64,000 nt of DNA from assembly GCF_000420545.1 (NCBI RefSeq), contig NZ_ATVD01000004.1, positions 1 to 64,000 of the forward strand, in the 5' to 3' direction. Made by a program: the position numbers and the translations under genes. How positions within the stretch are numbered: the first letter of the stretch is position 1; each line of letters begins with the position of its first letter. Source of the DNA: Arenimonas oryziterrae DSM 21050 = YC6267. Its GTDB lineage: Bacteria > Pseudomonadota > Gammaproteobacteria > Xanthomonadales > Xanthomonadaceae. A model generated the notes under the pieces. It was not told the origin of the DNA and did not search any database. It saw nothing but the letters and a program-made list of their open reading frames with translations. Of this stretch, positions 46,621-56,319 are shown one piece after another.

Positions 46621-47385
46621 ATGAAAACCATCAGGATTCTCGTGTTCTTTGTGCTGACGGCGGGCATCGTTGGAATCGCCGCCCTGGGTTTTGGCGCCTA
46701 CAACCCCGCCGCTGACGAGCAGCACTCCCGCATCGTCTATTGGCTGCTGCAAACCTTGCGCGAGCGCGGCGTCGAGGTGCGCACGGACAAGTCGGCGATT
46801 CCCGACCTGGGCAACGCCGAGACTCTGCGCATCGGCGCGGGGAACTACAACGCGATGTGCGTGGGCTGTCACCTGAAACCAGGCCAGACAGACAGTGAAC
46901 TGCATCGTGGCCTGTATCCGCAGCCGCCCTCGCTCGTCGCCATCGGAGATCACGTCGCGCCCGAACGCGCGTTCTGGATCATCAAACACGGCATCAAGGC
47001 TTCGGGCATGCCGGCCTGGGGAAAAAGCATGGACGATCGTTCGATCTGGGGCTTGGTCGCATTCCTGCGCACGCTTCCGCGACTGTCGCCCGAGGACTAT
47101 CACGAAGCCGTGGAACGAAGCGGTGGCCACACGCACGGAGCGCCGGGGGCTGCGGCCCACTCGCAGCACCACCACGAGTCGACCGAACACGGTCATGACG
47201 GTCACGACAGCGGCATTCCTGAGCACCAGCACAATGACAACCAACCTTCCCATGCCGGACAGTTACCGTTGACGGCGACTCCGGCCGAAAATAACTCTTC
47301 CAGCGCCGCGCATTCCCACGCCGACGAAACCCCTGCGACCGCGCCCACGGCGGTTGAAGGAAACACGCACACGCATCGACCCTAG
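46621..47385 (+). CDS. Membrane-anchored c-type cytochrome with His-rich tail
   Basis: A 254-residue protein. An N-terminal membrane anchor (IRILVFFVLTAGIVGIAALGFG) is followed by a class I cytochrome c domain with CVGCH at about 79-83 and axial Met in SGMPAWGK (about 129). The last about 90 residues are rich in His (HSQHHHESTEHGHDGHDSG). It could pass electrons from the neighbouring copper oxidase or donate to another acceptor while binding metal. Spaced 17 bases from the oxidase stop. Confidence 0.88.
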   Translation: MKTIRILVFFVLTAGIVGIAALGFGAYNPAADEQHSRIVYWLLQTLRERGVEVRTDKSAIPDLGNAETLRIGAGNYNAMCVGCHLKPGQTDSELHRGLYPQPPSLVAIGDHVAPERAFWIIKHGIKASGMPAWGKSMDDRSIWGLVAFLRTLPRLSPEDYHEAVERSGGHTHGAPGAAAHSQHHHESTEHGHDGHDSGIPEHQHNDNQPSHAGQLPLTATPAENNSSSAAHSHADETPATAPTAVEGNTHTHRP

Positions 47386-47405
47386 TCCTCCCCGGAGAAA
47401 GCACC

Positions 47406-47945
47406 ATGAAGATTTCCACTGCTGCAGCAGCGCTTGTCGTTTCCCTTGGTCTCAGCGCGACCATACCGGCCTTCGGCCAGTCGGCAGCGGCGAACCCCCA
47501 CGCCGGCCATATGATGATGCCCGCAGACAAACCGGTTCTGGACATCGCACCGGCCGCTGCCGACGCGACAAAAGTCGTCGAATCGTTTCTGGCGGCATTG
47601 AGCGCGGGAAATCTTCCCGCCGCGGAGGCCTTGCTCGATGCCAACGTGACCATCCTCGAGAACGGCGACGCCGAACGCAGCCGCGCCGAATACATGGGCG
47701 GACACGCCAAGGGCGACGCCGCCTTCCTGAAAAACGTGCACCAGCAATTGAAGCGCCGCACGGCCCAGGCTGATGGCAATACCGCCTGGGTGCTGAGTGA
47801 GAGCGTCATGCACCTGACCAAGGACGGCAAGATGACCATGTTGCTCAACACCGAGACGATGTTGTTGCGCAAGAGTTCGCAGGGCTGGCGCATCGTCCAT
47901 ATTCACTGGTCCTCGCGTGCGATGAAGCCTGCGCAATCAAACTGA
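47406..47945 (+). CDS. Secreted NTF2/SnoaL-like protein of copper operon
   Basis: A 179-residue protein with a signal peptide (ISTAAAALVVSLGLSATIPAFGQ), a short metal-type HAGHMMM segment, and an NTF2-like cone fold (VVESFLAALSAGNLPAAEALLDANVTILENG ... WRIVHIHWSSR). No catalytic residues are identifiable. Last gene of the CopL-to-NTF2 operon and followed by a strong hairpin. Probably periplasmic copper handling; this is inferred from neighbours. Confidence 0.8.
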   Translation: MKISTAAAALVVSLGLSATIPAFGQSAAANPHAGHMMMPADKPVLDIAPAAADATKVVESFLAALSAGNLPAAEALLDANVTILENGDAERSRAEYMGGHAKGDAAFLKNVHQQLKRRTAQADGNTAWVLSESVMHLTKDGKMTMLLNTETMLLRKSSQGWRIVHIHWSSRAMKPAQSN

Positions 47946-47960
47946 CGTCGCATGAAAAGG

Positions 47961-47983
47961 CCCTGCCGGAGGTTCCGGCAGGG
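47961..47983. terminator. Bidirectional hairpin between copper operon and copZ
   Basis: CCCTGCCGGA and TCCGGCAGGG form a perfect 10-bp stem with a GGT loop. On the minus strand it is followed by CCTTTTC, so it can terminate the copZ-like transcript, and it also lies 16 bases after the NTF2-like gene. Confidence 0.7.
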
Positions 47984-48017
47984 CTGGCTGTTCTCGCGAA
48001 GGCCCTCTCGGACGGGT

Positions 48018-48236
48018 TCAGCGATGCAGACTGTCTGCCTCGTCGATGCGTTCGGCGGCATAGCCTTCTTCGGCCATGGCCACGATGGCGGCAACGGCGT
48101 CCAGTCGACCGTCGATCTTCACGGTCTTGTCGGCCAGGCTGACAAATACCTGCGCCTCGCCGTCGATGGCATGAATCGCGCCGGTAATGGTGCGGACGCA
48201 ATGACTGCAAGTCATGTTCTGAACTTCAAACAACAT
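48018..48236 (-). CDS. copZ: CopZ-like copper chaperone
   Basis: A 72-residue heavy-metal-associated domain protein with the MTCSHC motif near residue 9 and the usual beta-alpha-beta pattern ending in AEEGYAAERI. It delivers Cu(I) to P-type ATPases or regulators in the cytosol. GGAGAA precedes the ATG. The promoter box at 48285-48306 on the minus strand fits CueR-type regulation and lies the right distance upstream. Confidence 0.9.
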   Translation of the reverse strand: MLFEVQNMTCSHCVRTITGAIHAIDGEAQVFVSLADKTVKIDGRLDAVAAIVAMAEEGYAAERIDEADSLHR

Positions 48237-48284
48237 TGGGGTTCTCCAGGATGACGGCCGATTGACCGCTCCGTCATCGTCGGG

Positions 48285-48306
48285 CTTGCCACGCATGGAA
48301 GGTCAA
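48285..48306 (-). promoter_or_regulatory. CueR-type promoter box of copZ
   Basis: Read on the minus strand: TTGACC (-35), then TTCCATGCGTGGCAAG, a CTTCC...GGCAAG dyad as in MerR/CueR copper promoters with an over-long spacer. It points to copZ 48 bases away. The same element recurs at 48342 and 48563 on the plus strand. Confidence 0.65.
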
Positions 48307-48341
48307 GCGGCGCCGTTTTCTTTCCGCTCGCCACGAGGCAG

Positions 48342-48363
48342 TTGACCTTCCCATCAGGGCAAG
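48342..48363 (+). promoter_or_regulatory. CueR-type promoter box of small ORF 48400
   Basis: TTGACC followed by TTCCCATCAGGGCAAG; it has the same half-sites CCTTCCC and GGGCAAG as the other two boxes. It lies 36 bases from the ATG of the small ORF at 48400, and about 280 upstream of copA. Confidence 0.65.
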
Positions 48364-48399
48364 CCGCAGTGTGGAAACAGGCCCACACCTGACGCTGCC

Positions 48400-48534
48400 A
48401 TGCTCACTCTCACCCGCCACCACCTGCGAAAGATCCGTGTCCGCTCCGCCCTGCTCGCACTCGCCATCGGAACGATGACCCTGGTCTGGGCATTCGACCG
48501 CGCAGAAGGCATCGCGCTGATGCCGGCGCGCTGA
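48400..48534 (+). CDS. Small membrane peptide in copper control region
   Basis: A 44-residue frame with a basic N-terminus (LTLTRHHLRKIRVRS) and one hydrophobic helix (ALLALAIGTMTLVWAF). It starts shortly after a CueR-type promoter, which is the main reason to accept it. There is no clear Shine-Dalgarno and no family recognised. It could be a copper-induced small membrane protein, or only transcribed leader. Confidence 0.4.
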   Translation: MLTLTRHHLRKIRVRSALLALAIGTMTLVWAFDRAEGIALMPAR

Positions 48535-48562
48535 GCTCGGCATCACGGCCCCAGGGCGCGGC

Positions 48563-48584
48563 TTGACCTTGCCCCGATGGGAAG
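48563..48584 (+). promoter_or_regulatory. CueR-type promoter box of copA
   Basis: TTGACC followed by TTGCCCCGATGGGAAG, another variant of the same element, ends 37 bases before the copA ATG at 48622. It overlaps an in-frame ATG at 48577, which argues that translation does not begin there. Confidence 0.65.
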
Positions 48585-48621
48585 CCCCACCGTGACGACC
48601 TGCGCCCTGCCGGAGTACGCC

Positions 48622-50880
48622 ATGAATACCAATCCGACGATCATTCCGATGACGGAACACGTCGCCCTCACGATCCAGGGGATGACCTGCGCCTCGTGCG
48701 TGGCCCGCGTGGAGCGCGCTGTGGGCAAAGTCGTGGGCGTACTGTCGGCCAGCGTCAACCTCGCGACCGAGTCTGCACGGATCGAGTTGTCTTCCGGGGC
48801 GAAAATCGAATCGGTGATCGCCGCCGTCGCCGCGGCCGGCTACGTCGCCAGCCTCCCCGCGAACGAGACGGGTTCCGCAGAAACGTCCCCTGAGCAGCAG
48901 CGTCAGGCCGACCAGGAAAAGCGACACCTGATCATTGCCACGATCCTGACCCTGCCGCTTGCGCTACCCATGCTCGCCCTGCCGCTGGGTGAACACTGGA
49001 TGCTGCCGGGCTGGATGCAGTGGCTGCTGGCAACGCCCGTGCAGTTTTGGCTGGGCGCGCGGTTTTATCGTTCCGCCTGGAAGGCCCTGCTGGCGCGAAC
49101 GGGAAACATGGATCTGCTGGTTTCGCTGGGCACCAGTGCAGCTTACGGACTGAGCGTTTTCCATCTGCTGGCGCCGACCGCACACCACGGGCCGGAACCC
49201 CTGTATTTCGAGGCCTCGGCGGCGGTCATCACCTTGATCTTGCTGGGCAAGTGGCTGGAAGCCCGCGGCAAGCGGCAAACGACGGAAGCCATCCGCGCGC
49301 TGCAATCGCTGCGACCCCTGCGTGCGCGCGTTCGCCGCTACGGCGGTGAGCACGAAGTGGACATCGCGCATGTTCGTCTCGACGACGAAGTCGTCGTCCT
49401 GCCTGGCGAGCGATTTCCGGTCGATGGCGAAATTGTCGAAGGGCGCACGCACACTGACGAGTCGATGATCACGGGAGAATCCCTCCCTGTGTCCCGACAG
49501 GTCGGCGACAAAGCCACCGGTGGCTCCTTCAACGGCGAAGGACGGGTTGTCGTGCGGACGACCGCACTGGCCGCGGAAAGCGTGCTCGCGCGGATCATTC
49601 GAATGGTCGAGGACGCGCAGGCGCGAAAAGCGCCGATCCAGCGAACGGTCGATCGCGTCAGCGCGTTTTTTGTACCGCTAGTGGTGATGGTTGCCCTGCT
49701 GACTCTGCTGGGATGGGGCATGCTCTTCGGCCTCTGGAACGACGGGATCCTGCGAGCGATCGCGGTCCTCGTGATTGCCTGTCCCTGTGCCCTGGGCCTG
49801 GCGACACCGTCGGCGATCATGGCGGGTACCGGCGTTGCCGCCCGCGCGGGCATCCTGATCAAGGATGCCGAAGCACTCGAAGTTGCCCACGCGCTCGGCA
49901 TTGTTGCGTTCGACAAGACGGGCACGCTTACGCTGGGTGTTCCGCGCTTGACGGAACTGGCCGCGATTGATGGTGACGACAACGTCTTGCTTGCCAGCGC
50001 AGCGGCATTGCAGACGGGCAGCGAACATCCGCTGGCCAAGGCCGTGCTGGCCCTGGCGCGCGAACGCGGATTGCCCATTCGTGCCGCGGAAAACACCGTG
50101 GCCCTGCCCGGGTTGGGAATCTCCGGTGACTGGGGTGGCGAATCGGTCCTGCTGGGGAGTCGTCGACTGATGGCTGAAAACGGGGTCGATCTGTCTGCGC
50201 TCCAAGCCTACGCCGACACTCTGGCAGACCAGGGACGTACGATCTCGTGGATGGCGTGGAAAACGGCGTCTGGCGCTACCCTCCAGGGCTTGCTCGCGTT
50301 CGGCGATGCCCCTCGCCCGGAAGCGGCGGAAGCCATTTCGGCCCTGCATGCGCTGGGATTGCGGACGGTGATGATTTCCGGTGACAACAGCGGTGCCGCC
50401 CATCATGTCGCACGCGCGATCGGCATCCCCGCCGGCGACGTGCGTGCCGACGTATTGCCCGGCGACAAAGCGTCTCAGGTCAGGGCGCTGGCGCGCGAAG
50501 GACGGGTGGCCATGGTAGGCGACGGCATCAACGACGCGCCGGCGCTCGCGGCCGCCGATGTCGGCTTCGCCATGGGCAGCGGCACGGACGTGGCGATGCA
50601 GGTCGCCGGCGTCACGCTCATGCGCGCCGATCCACGACTGGTGGCCGATGCCATCGACATTTCCCGACGCACCACCCGCAAGATTCGCCAGAATCTGTTC
50701 TGGGCTTTCATTTTCAACATCATTGGCCTGCCGCTGGCGGCGTTGGGATTGCTCAATCCCGTCGTGGCTGCGGCAGCGATGGCCTTTTCCAGTGTCAGTG
50801 TCGTGTCGAATACTTTGTTGCTGCGGCGCTGGAAGATGCGTGCGCGCTCCGGCCCATTCCGGGTCCGAAAAGCCGTGTGA
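48622..50880 (+). CDS. copA: Cu(I)-exporting P-type ATPase
   Basis: A 752-residue P1B-1 ATPase. One N-terminal HMA domain (about 12-78, MTCASC with Cys23 and Cys26), eight transmembrane helices, the CPC metal site in [12 protein letters not shown] (about 386-392), phosphorylation motif DKTGTLTLG (about 431), GEHxL-type [10 protein letters not shown] in the N-domain and [11 protein letters not shown]. It moves cytosolic Cu(I) to the periplasm, where the multicopper oxidase acts. GGAG precedes the ATG by 7 bases. Convergent with the second ATPase (5-base gap). Confidence 0.95.
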   Translation: MNTNPTIIPMTEHVALTIQGMTCASCVARVERAVGKVVGVLSASVNLATESARIELSSGAKIESVIAAVAAAGYVASLPANETGSAETSPEQQRQADQEKRHLIIATILTLPLALPMLALPLGEHWMLPGWMQWLLATPVQFWLGARFYRSAWKALLARTGNMDLLVSLGTSAAYGLSVFHLLAPTAHHGPEPLYFEASAAVITLILLGKWLEARGKRQTTEAIRALQSLRPLRARVRRYGGEHEVDIAHVRLDDEVVVLPGERFPVDGEIVEGRTHTDESMITGESLPVSRQVGDKATGGSFNGEGRVVVRTTALAAESVLARIIRMVEDAQARKAPIQRTVDRVSAFFVPLVVMVALLTLLGWGMLFGLWNDGILRAIAVLVIACPCALGLATPSAIMAGTGVAARAGILIKDAEALEVAHALGIVAFDKTGTLTLGVPRLTELAAIDGDDNVLLASAAALQTGSEHPLAKAVLALARERGLPIRAAENTVALPGLGISGDWGGESVLLGSRRLMAENGVDLSALQAYADTLADQGRTISWMAWKTASGATLQGLLAFGDAPRPEAAEAISALHALGLRTVMISGDNSGAAHHVARAIGIPAGDVRADVLPGDKASQVRALAREGRVAMVGDGINDAPALAAADVGFAMGSGTDVAMQVAGVTLMRADPRLVADAIDISRRTTRKIRQNLFWAFIFNIIGLPLAALGLLNPVVAAAAMAFSSVSVVSNTLLLRRWKMRARSGPFRVRKAV

Positions 50881-50885
50881 CGTGG

Positions 50886-53195
50886 TTACGGGTCGAGTTC
50901 GGACAAGCGAACGCGACGCAGGCGCAAAGCATTGCCGACCACCGAAACCGAACTCAGGCTCATCGCAAGTGCCGCGACCATCGGCGAAAGCAGCAAGCCG
51001 AACTGCGGATACAAGGCACCGGCGGCGAGCGGCACGCCGAGCGCGTTGTAGAGCAAGGCAAAACCCAGGTTCTGCTTCATGTTCGCCACGGTGGCTTGCG
51101 ACAACGCCCGCGCCCTCGCAATCCCACGCAGGTCTCCCTTGACGAGGGTCAGTTGCGCGCTGGACATCGCCACATCAGTGCCGGTACCCATGGCGATGCC
51201 GACATCGGCCGCCGCGAGCGCCGGGGCATCGTTGATGCCGTCGCCGGCCATCGCGACACGGCGTCCCTGCGCCTTGAGTTTTGACACCAGCGCCAGCTTG
51301 TCTTCTGGCCGAACCTCGCCGAACACCTCGCCAATGCCCAGCATTTCACCCATGGCGATCGCGGTGGTCGTGCCGTCGCCGGTCGCCATGATGATCCGGA
51401 GGCCGGCAGCACGCAGCTCCTGCAGCGCCCGTTCCGTAGTGTCCTTGATGGGATCGGCAACGCTGATGAATCCCGCCAAGCGGCCATCCACCGCCAGGAA
51501 CATGACACTGGCTCCGAGGGCGCGCCGTTCCTCCGCCGCTGCTTGCAGCGTCGACGAGTCGACCCCCAAGCTCGCCATCAAGGTGGTATTGCCCAGCGCG
51601 AGCGCCCTGCCCTCGACCTGGCCGCGGACACCGATGCCGGTATCGGATTGGAAATCGCTGACCGCCGAAAGCGAAAGCGACTGTCCTCTCGCCTGCGCCA
51701 CGATCGCCGCTGCCAGCGGGTGTTCGCTGCCCTGATCCAGGCTTGCCGCCAGTCGCAGGATATCGGTGTCGGCGAATCCCTCGACCGCCACGACCCGGTC
51801 GAAGCCTGGACGGCCAACGGTCAGGGTGCCGGTCTTGTCCACGATGAGCGTGTCCACTTGCCTGAGGGTTTCGATGGCTTCGGCATCGCGGAAAAGAATG
51901 CCGACGGACGCGGCCTTGCCGGTCGCGACCATGATCGACATCGGCGTCGCCAGCCCCAAGGCACAGGGGCAAGCGATGATCAGCACGGCCACCGAATTGA
52001 GCACGGCATAAACCCAGGACGGCTCGGGACCGAAGAGGCCCCAGATCAGCAGGGTGGCCACCGCCGTCAGCAAGACGGCGAGCACGAACCAGAAAGACAC
52101 CTGGTCTGCCATGCGCTGCATCGGTGCTCGCGAGCGTTGCGCCTGGGCGACCATCTGGACGATCTGTGCAAGGACCGTGTCCGCGCCGATGCGGGTCGCC
52201 CGGATCACCAGCGCTCCGCTGGTATTGAGCGTAGCGCCGATCACCTTGTCGCCGGCGGACTTGGTGACCGGCAGGGGCTCACCGGTCAGCATCGACTCAT
52301 CGATTCCCGATCGCCCTTCCAACACCTCGCCGTCCACCGGCACCTTCTCGCCGGGTCGCACGCGCAGTCGATCGCCGGTACGGACCTCGGCAAGCGGCAC
52401 ATCCGACTCCGTGCCATCGGCGTCCAGTCGTCTTGCCGTTCTTGGCGCGAGCCCCAGCAGGGACTTGATCGCTGCCGATGTCTTTGAGCGTGCACGCAGC
52501 TCCAGAAGTTGCCCGAGCAATGTCAGCGAGACGATGATGGCAGCCGCCTCGAAGTAGACGCTGACGCGGCCATGCTCGTGGAACGACATCGGAAACACAT
52601 CGGGCATCAGCGCGGCTACCACGCTGTAACCGTAGGCGGCCGTGACCCCGATGCCGATCAGCGTCCACATGTTCAGATTGCCGCTGCGAAGTGACTGCAC
52701 GCAACGAACGAGAAATGGCCAGCCGGCCCAGAGCACCACCGGCGTACTGAGCACCAATTCAGCCCAGGTACGAAAGTCAGCATTGATCCATGCAAGACGG
52801 TGTCCCGCCATCGCCAGGACGAGGACCACAAGGGAAAGTGGCAGCGTCCACCAGAACCGGCGCGTGAAATCGTCGAGCTCGGGATTCGAATCATCGGTGC
52901 CGGGCAGAACCGGCTCCAGCGCCATCCCGCAGATAGGACAGATTCCCGGCGCATTGCGCACGATCTCCGGATGCATCGGACACGTGTAAGCCGCCGCGCC
53001 GGCGGTGATGGCCGCGGCGGGTTCTGGCTCGGCGCTGGCTCGCCAATAGCGCTGGGGTTCGGCAACGAATTTTGCCCTGCAGGCCTCGGAGCAGAAATGA
53101 ACGTCGTGGCCTGCGTGCGTCACATGAAACTTTGCCGAGAGCGGATCCACGGACATGCCGCAGACGGGGTCCCGGGACGGGTCGATGGGGGTCAT
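50886..53195 (-). CDS. P1B-type metal ATPase with YHS and Cys/His N-domains (Cu/Ag)
   Basis: A 769-residue heavy-metal ATPase of the SilP/CopF-like kind. Instead of HMA it has an N-terminal YHS/TRASH-like domain ([10 protein letters not shown]...[12 protein letters not shown], about 8-46) and a heavy-metal-binding domain CPMHPEI...[10 protein letters not shown] (about 72-95). The core has [31 protein letters not shown] and [11 protein letters not shown]. It probably exports Cu(I) or Ag(I). It complements the CopA encoded convergently; such pairs often differ in transport rate and function. Own promoter not recognised. Confidence 0.93.
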   Translation of the reverse strand: MTPIDPSRDPVCGMSVDPLSAKFHVTHAGHDVHFCSEACRAKFVAEPQRYWRASAEPEPAAAITAGAAAYTCPMHPEIVRNAPGICPICGMALEPVLPGTDDSNPELDDFTRRFWWTLPLSLVVLVLAMAGHRLAWINADFRTWAELVLSTPVVLWAGWPFLVRCVQSLRSGNLNMWTLIGIGVTAAYGYSVVAALMPDVFPMSFHEHGRVSVYFEAAAIIVSLTLLGQLLELRARSKTSAAIKSLLGLAPRTARRLDADGTESDVPLAEVRTGDRLRVRPGEKVPVDGEVLEGRSGIDESMLTGEPLPVTKSAGDKVIGATLNTSGALVIRATRIGADTVLAQIVQMVAQAQRSRAPMQRMADQVSFWFVLAVLLTAVATLLIWGLFGPEPSWVYAVLNSVAVLIIACPCALGLATPMSIMVATGKAASVGILFRDAEAIETLRQVDTLIVDKTGTLTVGRPGFDRVVAVEGFADTDILRLAASLDQGSEHPLAAAIVAQARGQSLSLSAVSDFQSDTGIGVRGQVEGRALALGNTTLMASLGVDSSTLQAAAEERRALGASVMFLAVDGRLAGFISVADPIKDTTERALQELRAAGLRIIMATGDGTTTAIAMGEMLGIGEVFGEVRPEDKLALVSKLKAQGRRVAMAGDGINDAPALAAADVGIAMGTGTDVAMSSAQLTLVKGDLRGIARARALSQATVANMKQNLGFALLYNALGVPLAAGALYPQFGLLLSPMVAALAMSLSSVSVVGNALRLRRVRLSELDP

Positions 53196-53245
53196 GGTGA
53201 AGAGCCTCGAGTTCCGGATCGCTGGGAGAGAAGGATTTTCGACGA

Positions 53246-54316
53246 CTAGCGGTGATCGTGGCGATGATGCAGATCGGGAAAGTGTGGGTGCGAGTGGACC
53301 ATCGGCGCGTGCGTATGCGGGTGCGAATGCGGTTCGACGCCATCCCAGGGAAAATCGTGCTCATGCTGATGATGGTCATCGTGCACGTGCCGGTGCGAGT
53401 GCGTCATGGCCTCGTGGTGGTGCTCATGCGCGTGCCGTTCGCTGACATGCAGCCACACGCCCAGGGCCATCAGGCCGCCGGCAATCCAGAAACTGAGTTC
53501 GGGAGACTCGCGCATTACCAGTAGCGACAGCGATGCGCCGACGAAGGGCGCGATCGAAAAGTACGCGCCCGTGCGTGCGGTGCCGAGATGGCGCAGCGCG
53601 AGAATGAACAGTACGAGACTTATGCCATAGCCTGCTAGGCCGACCGCCCCGCAGGCGGCGATTTCCACCGCTGTTGGCAAGGGACTGCCCAGCAAGAATC
53701 CGAGCCCGATGTTGACCATGCCGGCCAGGCCCCCCTTGATGGCCGCGATTTGCACCGGGTCACCGCCCGACACCGCGCGCGTGAGATTGTTGTCGACTGC
53801 CCAGCACGCGCAGGCGCCAGCAATTGCGAGCGCACCCCATGGAATCCCGTGGTGGGGAAGCTGCGACCAGGACAGCACGGCGCCACCAGCCACGATCGCG
53901 ACCATGCCCAGAAAGACGCGTCGGTCGACATTTTCCCGAAAGACAATCCAGGCAATTGCCGCCGTCAAGACGCTTTCCAGATTCAGAAGCAGGGAGGCGA
54001 TCGAAGCCTCCGTGTTGATGAGCCCGGTCATGAGCAATACCGGCCCCAGGATCCCTCCGAACAGCACGGCACCTCCCAGCGACGGCAAGTCCCGGCGCGA
54101 CAGCGGGGCTTCCGCGGAAGACCGGGCTCTCAGGCGGCCCAGGAGCCACAGCAGGCCCAGTCCGAAGCCGGAGCCAGCGTAGAGCAGACCGGCCAGCATC
54201 ACCGGCGACACCTCGATGACGAGGCGTTTCGCCAACGGCGTGCTCGCGCCGAACAGGATCGCGGCCAGCAACGCCACGCCAACGCCAGCGGGTAGTCTGG
54301 GAATCGCACGACTCAT
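53246..54316 (-). CDS. DMT/EamA-family transporter with poly-His tail
   Basis: A 356-residue membrane protein with two EamA repeats (about 10 helices; [81 protein letters not shown]). A cytosolic C-terminal tail of about 65 residues is packed with histidines ([27 protein letters not shown]...). The tail suggests transport or sensing of Ni, Zn or Cu. The ATG at 54316 fits the family start; an upstream GTG frame adds 15 unlikely residues. Placed 50 bases downstream-oriented from the second ATPase start, probably transcribed first in that pair. Confidence 0.88.
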   Translation of the reverse strand: MSRAIPRLPAGVGVALLAAILFGASTPLAKRLVIEVSPVMLAGLLYAGSGFGLGLLWLLGRLRARSSAEAPLSRRDLPSLGGAVLFGGILGPVLLMTGLINTEASIASLLLNLESVLTAAIAWIVFRENVDRRVFLGMVAIVAGGAVLSWSQLPHHGIPWGALAIAGACACWAVDNNLTRAVSGGDPVQIAAIKGGLAGMVNIGLGFLLGSPLPTAVEIAACGAVGLAGYGISLVLFILALRHLGTARTGAYFSIAPFVGASLSLLVMRESPELSFWIAGGLMALGVWLHVSERHAHEHHHEAMTHSHRHVHDDHHQHEHDFPWDGVEPHSHPHTHAPMVHSHPHFPDLHHRHDHR

Positions 54317-54399
54317 GGCCGCATTGTGCGCCGATGCCGCGGTGGATGTGCCGACCGGCACGGTTGTACCCGGGAAACGGCTCCCTTACCCTAAGGGCG

Positions 54400-54762
54400 A
54401 TGATCTTGCCGGCTTCCCGCCTGAAAACCCTGTTTCGCGCCGCCCTGCTGGGCCTCGTGATGCTGGGCGTATTGATCAAGCCGATGTTCTCCTCGTACTG
54501 CGAAATGCACGCGCTGGGCCATGCCCTCGCGACCTCGGGTAAGGCCCCAGGCCAGAACGACGATCACCAGATCGACAAGGACCATGCCAGCGGCGCGCAC
54601 ATCCTGCTGCATGCCAGCGACAACGACAGCACCTACGCCGATATCGTCACGATTCTCGTGCTGCCCGCCGTCCGCTTCGAAACCGCGCTGATTCCGCAGC
54701 CGGATGTTTCCATGGCGCCCAGCCAGCCTGTCGTCGGACCGTTCCGGCCACCGATCGCGTAA
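54400..54762 (+). CDS. Small secreted or anchored protein of metal-uptake set
   Basis: A 120-residue protein with an N-terminal hydrophobic segment (LFRAALLGLVMLGVLIKPMF), a short HALGHAL/DDHQIDKDHASGAH His/Asp-rich stretch, and a C-terminal FRPPIA resembling that of the CopL-like protein. This suggests a periplasmic metal-binding accessory. No family assigned with confidence. It precedes the porin-like gene by 210 bases and may be separately transcribed. Confidence 0.65.
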   Translation: MILPASRLKTLFRAALLGLVMLGVLIKPMFSSYCEMHALGHALATSGKAPGQNDDHQIDKDHASGAHILLHASDNDSTYADIVTILVLPAVRFETALIPQPDVSMAPSQPVVGPFRPPIA

Positions 54763-54770
54763 CGCGTCCT

Positions 54771-54787
54771 GGGCTGTCGCACAGCCC
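54771..54787. terminator. Small hairpin after 54400 gene
   Basis: GGGCTGT and ACAGCCC pair perfectly around CGC just 8 bases after the stop. No T-run follows, so termination would be weak. Confidence 0.35.
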
Positions 54788-54823
54788 GTCTCTCGCAGCC
54801 ACGCCCTCCGCAAGCTTTCTTGC

Positions 54824-54843
54824 CTGGCGAATTCATTCGCCAG
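54824..54843. promoter_or_regulatory. Perfect 9-bp dyad ahead of the porin gene
   Basis: CTGGCGAAT and ATTCGCCAG with a TC centre form a perfect inverted repeat 130 bases before the porin-like gene. It could be an operator or a hairpin. It does not match the AT-rich Zur consensus that I know, so the regulator is unknown. Confidence 0.4.
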
Positions 54844-54972
54844 CTGGCGCCTGTGGTTCCGCGTCGTGGCCTTCTGCCACCGCTGCGAAATTCAATCTCG
54901 ACGCGCTCAGGGAAAGCGCCAGGCGCTCGCCCGACCGATGTCGTGACACGCATGAATCGATCAGGAAAAACC

Positions 54973-56310
54973 ATGAAACAGTCGTTGTTGTGCCTTTGCA
55001 TTCTGGCGGGCCTGAGCTCGCCCGTCCTCGCTGCACCCGCTGCGCAGGACAAACACGTCGAAGATCTGGAAGCACGCATCAAGGTGCTCGAAGCCAATGC
55101 CGAGGCGATGCGTCAGCAAGCCGCCGAAGCAATGAGCGCCTTGCAGGCCACCCGCGAGGAAATCGAGGCGCTCAAGCAGTCGCAGCAGACACCGGTCGCC
55201 AGCGAGGAAGCTCCCGCCGCCCCCTCGGGCGATGCCTCGGCGGCGAATGCGTTCAATCCGGCGATCAGCATCATCCTCAATGGCAGCTATGCGCATCACT
55301 CGCTGAATCCCGACAGCTACAACCGTTCCGGTTTCCCGCTGGCCGGTGAAGCGGGTCCAGGTGTGCAGGGTCTGTCGCTGGGGGAAAGCGAGATCGCGTT
55401 CTCGTCCAACATCGACGAGAAGTTCTACGGCCAGTTGACGCTGGCGATCGGCAGCGAAGACGGCCAGGACGAAGTCGGCGTCGAAGAAGCCTACATCGAG
55501 ACGACTTCCCTGCCCGACGGCCTCACGCTGCGCGCCGGCCGCTTCTTCTCCAACATCGGCTACCTCAACAACCATCACGCGCACACGGACAATTTCTCCG
55601 ATCGCCCGCTGGCCTACCAGGCGTTTCTCGGCAACCAGTACGGCGACGACGGCGTGCAGCTGAAGTGGGTCGCACCGACCGATCTGTTCTTCGAAGTCGG
55701 CGGCGAAGTCATGCGCGGCCAGAACTATCCGAGCGGCGGTGCCGCGCACAGCGGGGTCGGCGTACATACGCTGTTTGCGCATGCGGGTGGCGATGTCGGC
55801 CTGGAGAATTCCTGGCTCGCCGGCGTGTCGGTGCTGCAGTCGAAAACCGAAGGCGGCGAAGACGGCTTCACCGGCGACAACCGTCTGTACGTAGCCGACA
55901 TGACCTGGCGTTGGGCGCCGCAGGGCAATTCCAAGGATGGCGGCATCACCTTGCGCGGCGAATACTTCGTCGACGACCGCGACGGCGAGTACGTCGATGC
56001 GGTCGATCCGTTGTTGAACCAGGCCTGGACAGGCAAGCGACACGGCGCGTACGTCGAAGGCGTGTGGCGCATCAATCGCACCTGGGATGCCGGCTATCGC
56101 TATGACCGTCTGTGGGCCCAGGACACGGGACCGGTGGCGAGCGATTTCGACCCGTATCGCCACAATGTGATGGTCACCTGGCGCAACAGCGAATTCAGTC
56201 TGCTGCGGTTGCAGTTCAGCCAGGACCGTCCCAATCCGAACGACACGGACAACGCCGTGACCCTGCAGTACCAAACCGCCCTGGGTGCCCACGGCGCCCA
56301 CAAGTTCTGA
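54973..56310 (+). CDS. Outer-membrane porin-like beta-barrel with N-terminal coiled coil
   Basis: A 445-residue outer-membrane protein: signal peptide (KQSLLCLCILAGLSSPVLA), a coiled coil (about 20-75, DKHVEDLEARIKVLEANAEAMRQQAAEAMSALQATREEIEALKQ), then a beta-barrel with alternating strands and the terminal aromatic (GAHKF). GYLNNHHAHTDNF could bind metal. Its position before a metal-binding ABC protein suggests it lets zinc or manganese across the outer membrane. AGGAAAAA precedes the ATG; an in-frame ATG at 54952 is also possible. Confidence 0.82.
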   Translation: MKQSLLCLCILAGLSSPVLAAPAAQDKHVEDLEARIKVLEANAEAMRQQAAEAMSALQATREEIEALKQSQQTPVASEEAPAAPSGDASAANAFNPAISIILNGSYAHHSLNPDSYNRSGFPLAGEAGPGVQGLSLGESEIAFSSNIDEKFYGQLTLAIGSEDGQDEVGVEEAYIETTSLPDGLTLRAGRFFSNIGYLNNHHAHTDNFSDRPLAYQAFLGNQYGDDGVQLKWVAPTDLFFEVGGEVMRGQNYPSGGAAHSGVGVHTLFAHAGGDVGLENSWLAGVSVLQSKTEGGEDGFTGDNRLYVADMTWRWAPQGNSKDGGITLRGEYFVDDRDGEYVDAVDPLLNQAWTGKRHGAYVEGVWRINRTWDAGYRYDRLWAQDTGPVASDFDPYRHNVMVTWRNSEFSLLRLQFSQDRPNPNDTDNAVTLQYQTALGAHGAHKF

Positions 56311-56319
56311 GGACACATC

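Noticed and set aside
48577-48621. Upstream ATG as start of copA
   Set aside because: It lies within the CueR-type promoter box; the ATG at 48622 has a GGAG at proper distance and the HMA domain starts just after.
54820-54972. N-terminal extension of the porin-like gene to a TTG at 54820
   Set aside because: The extension would put 51 polar residues before a clear signal peptide and cover the dyad at 54824-54843; ATG 54973 has a good ribosome site.
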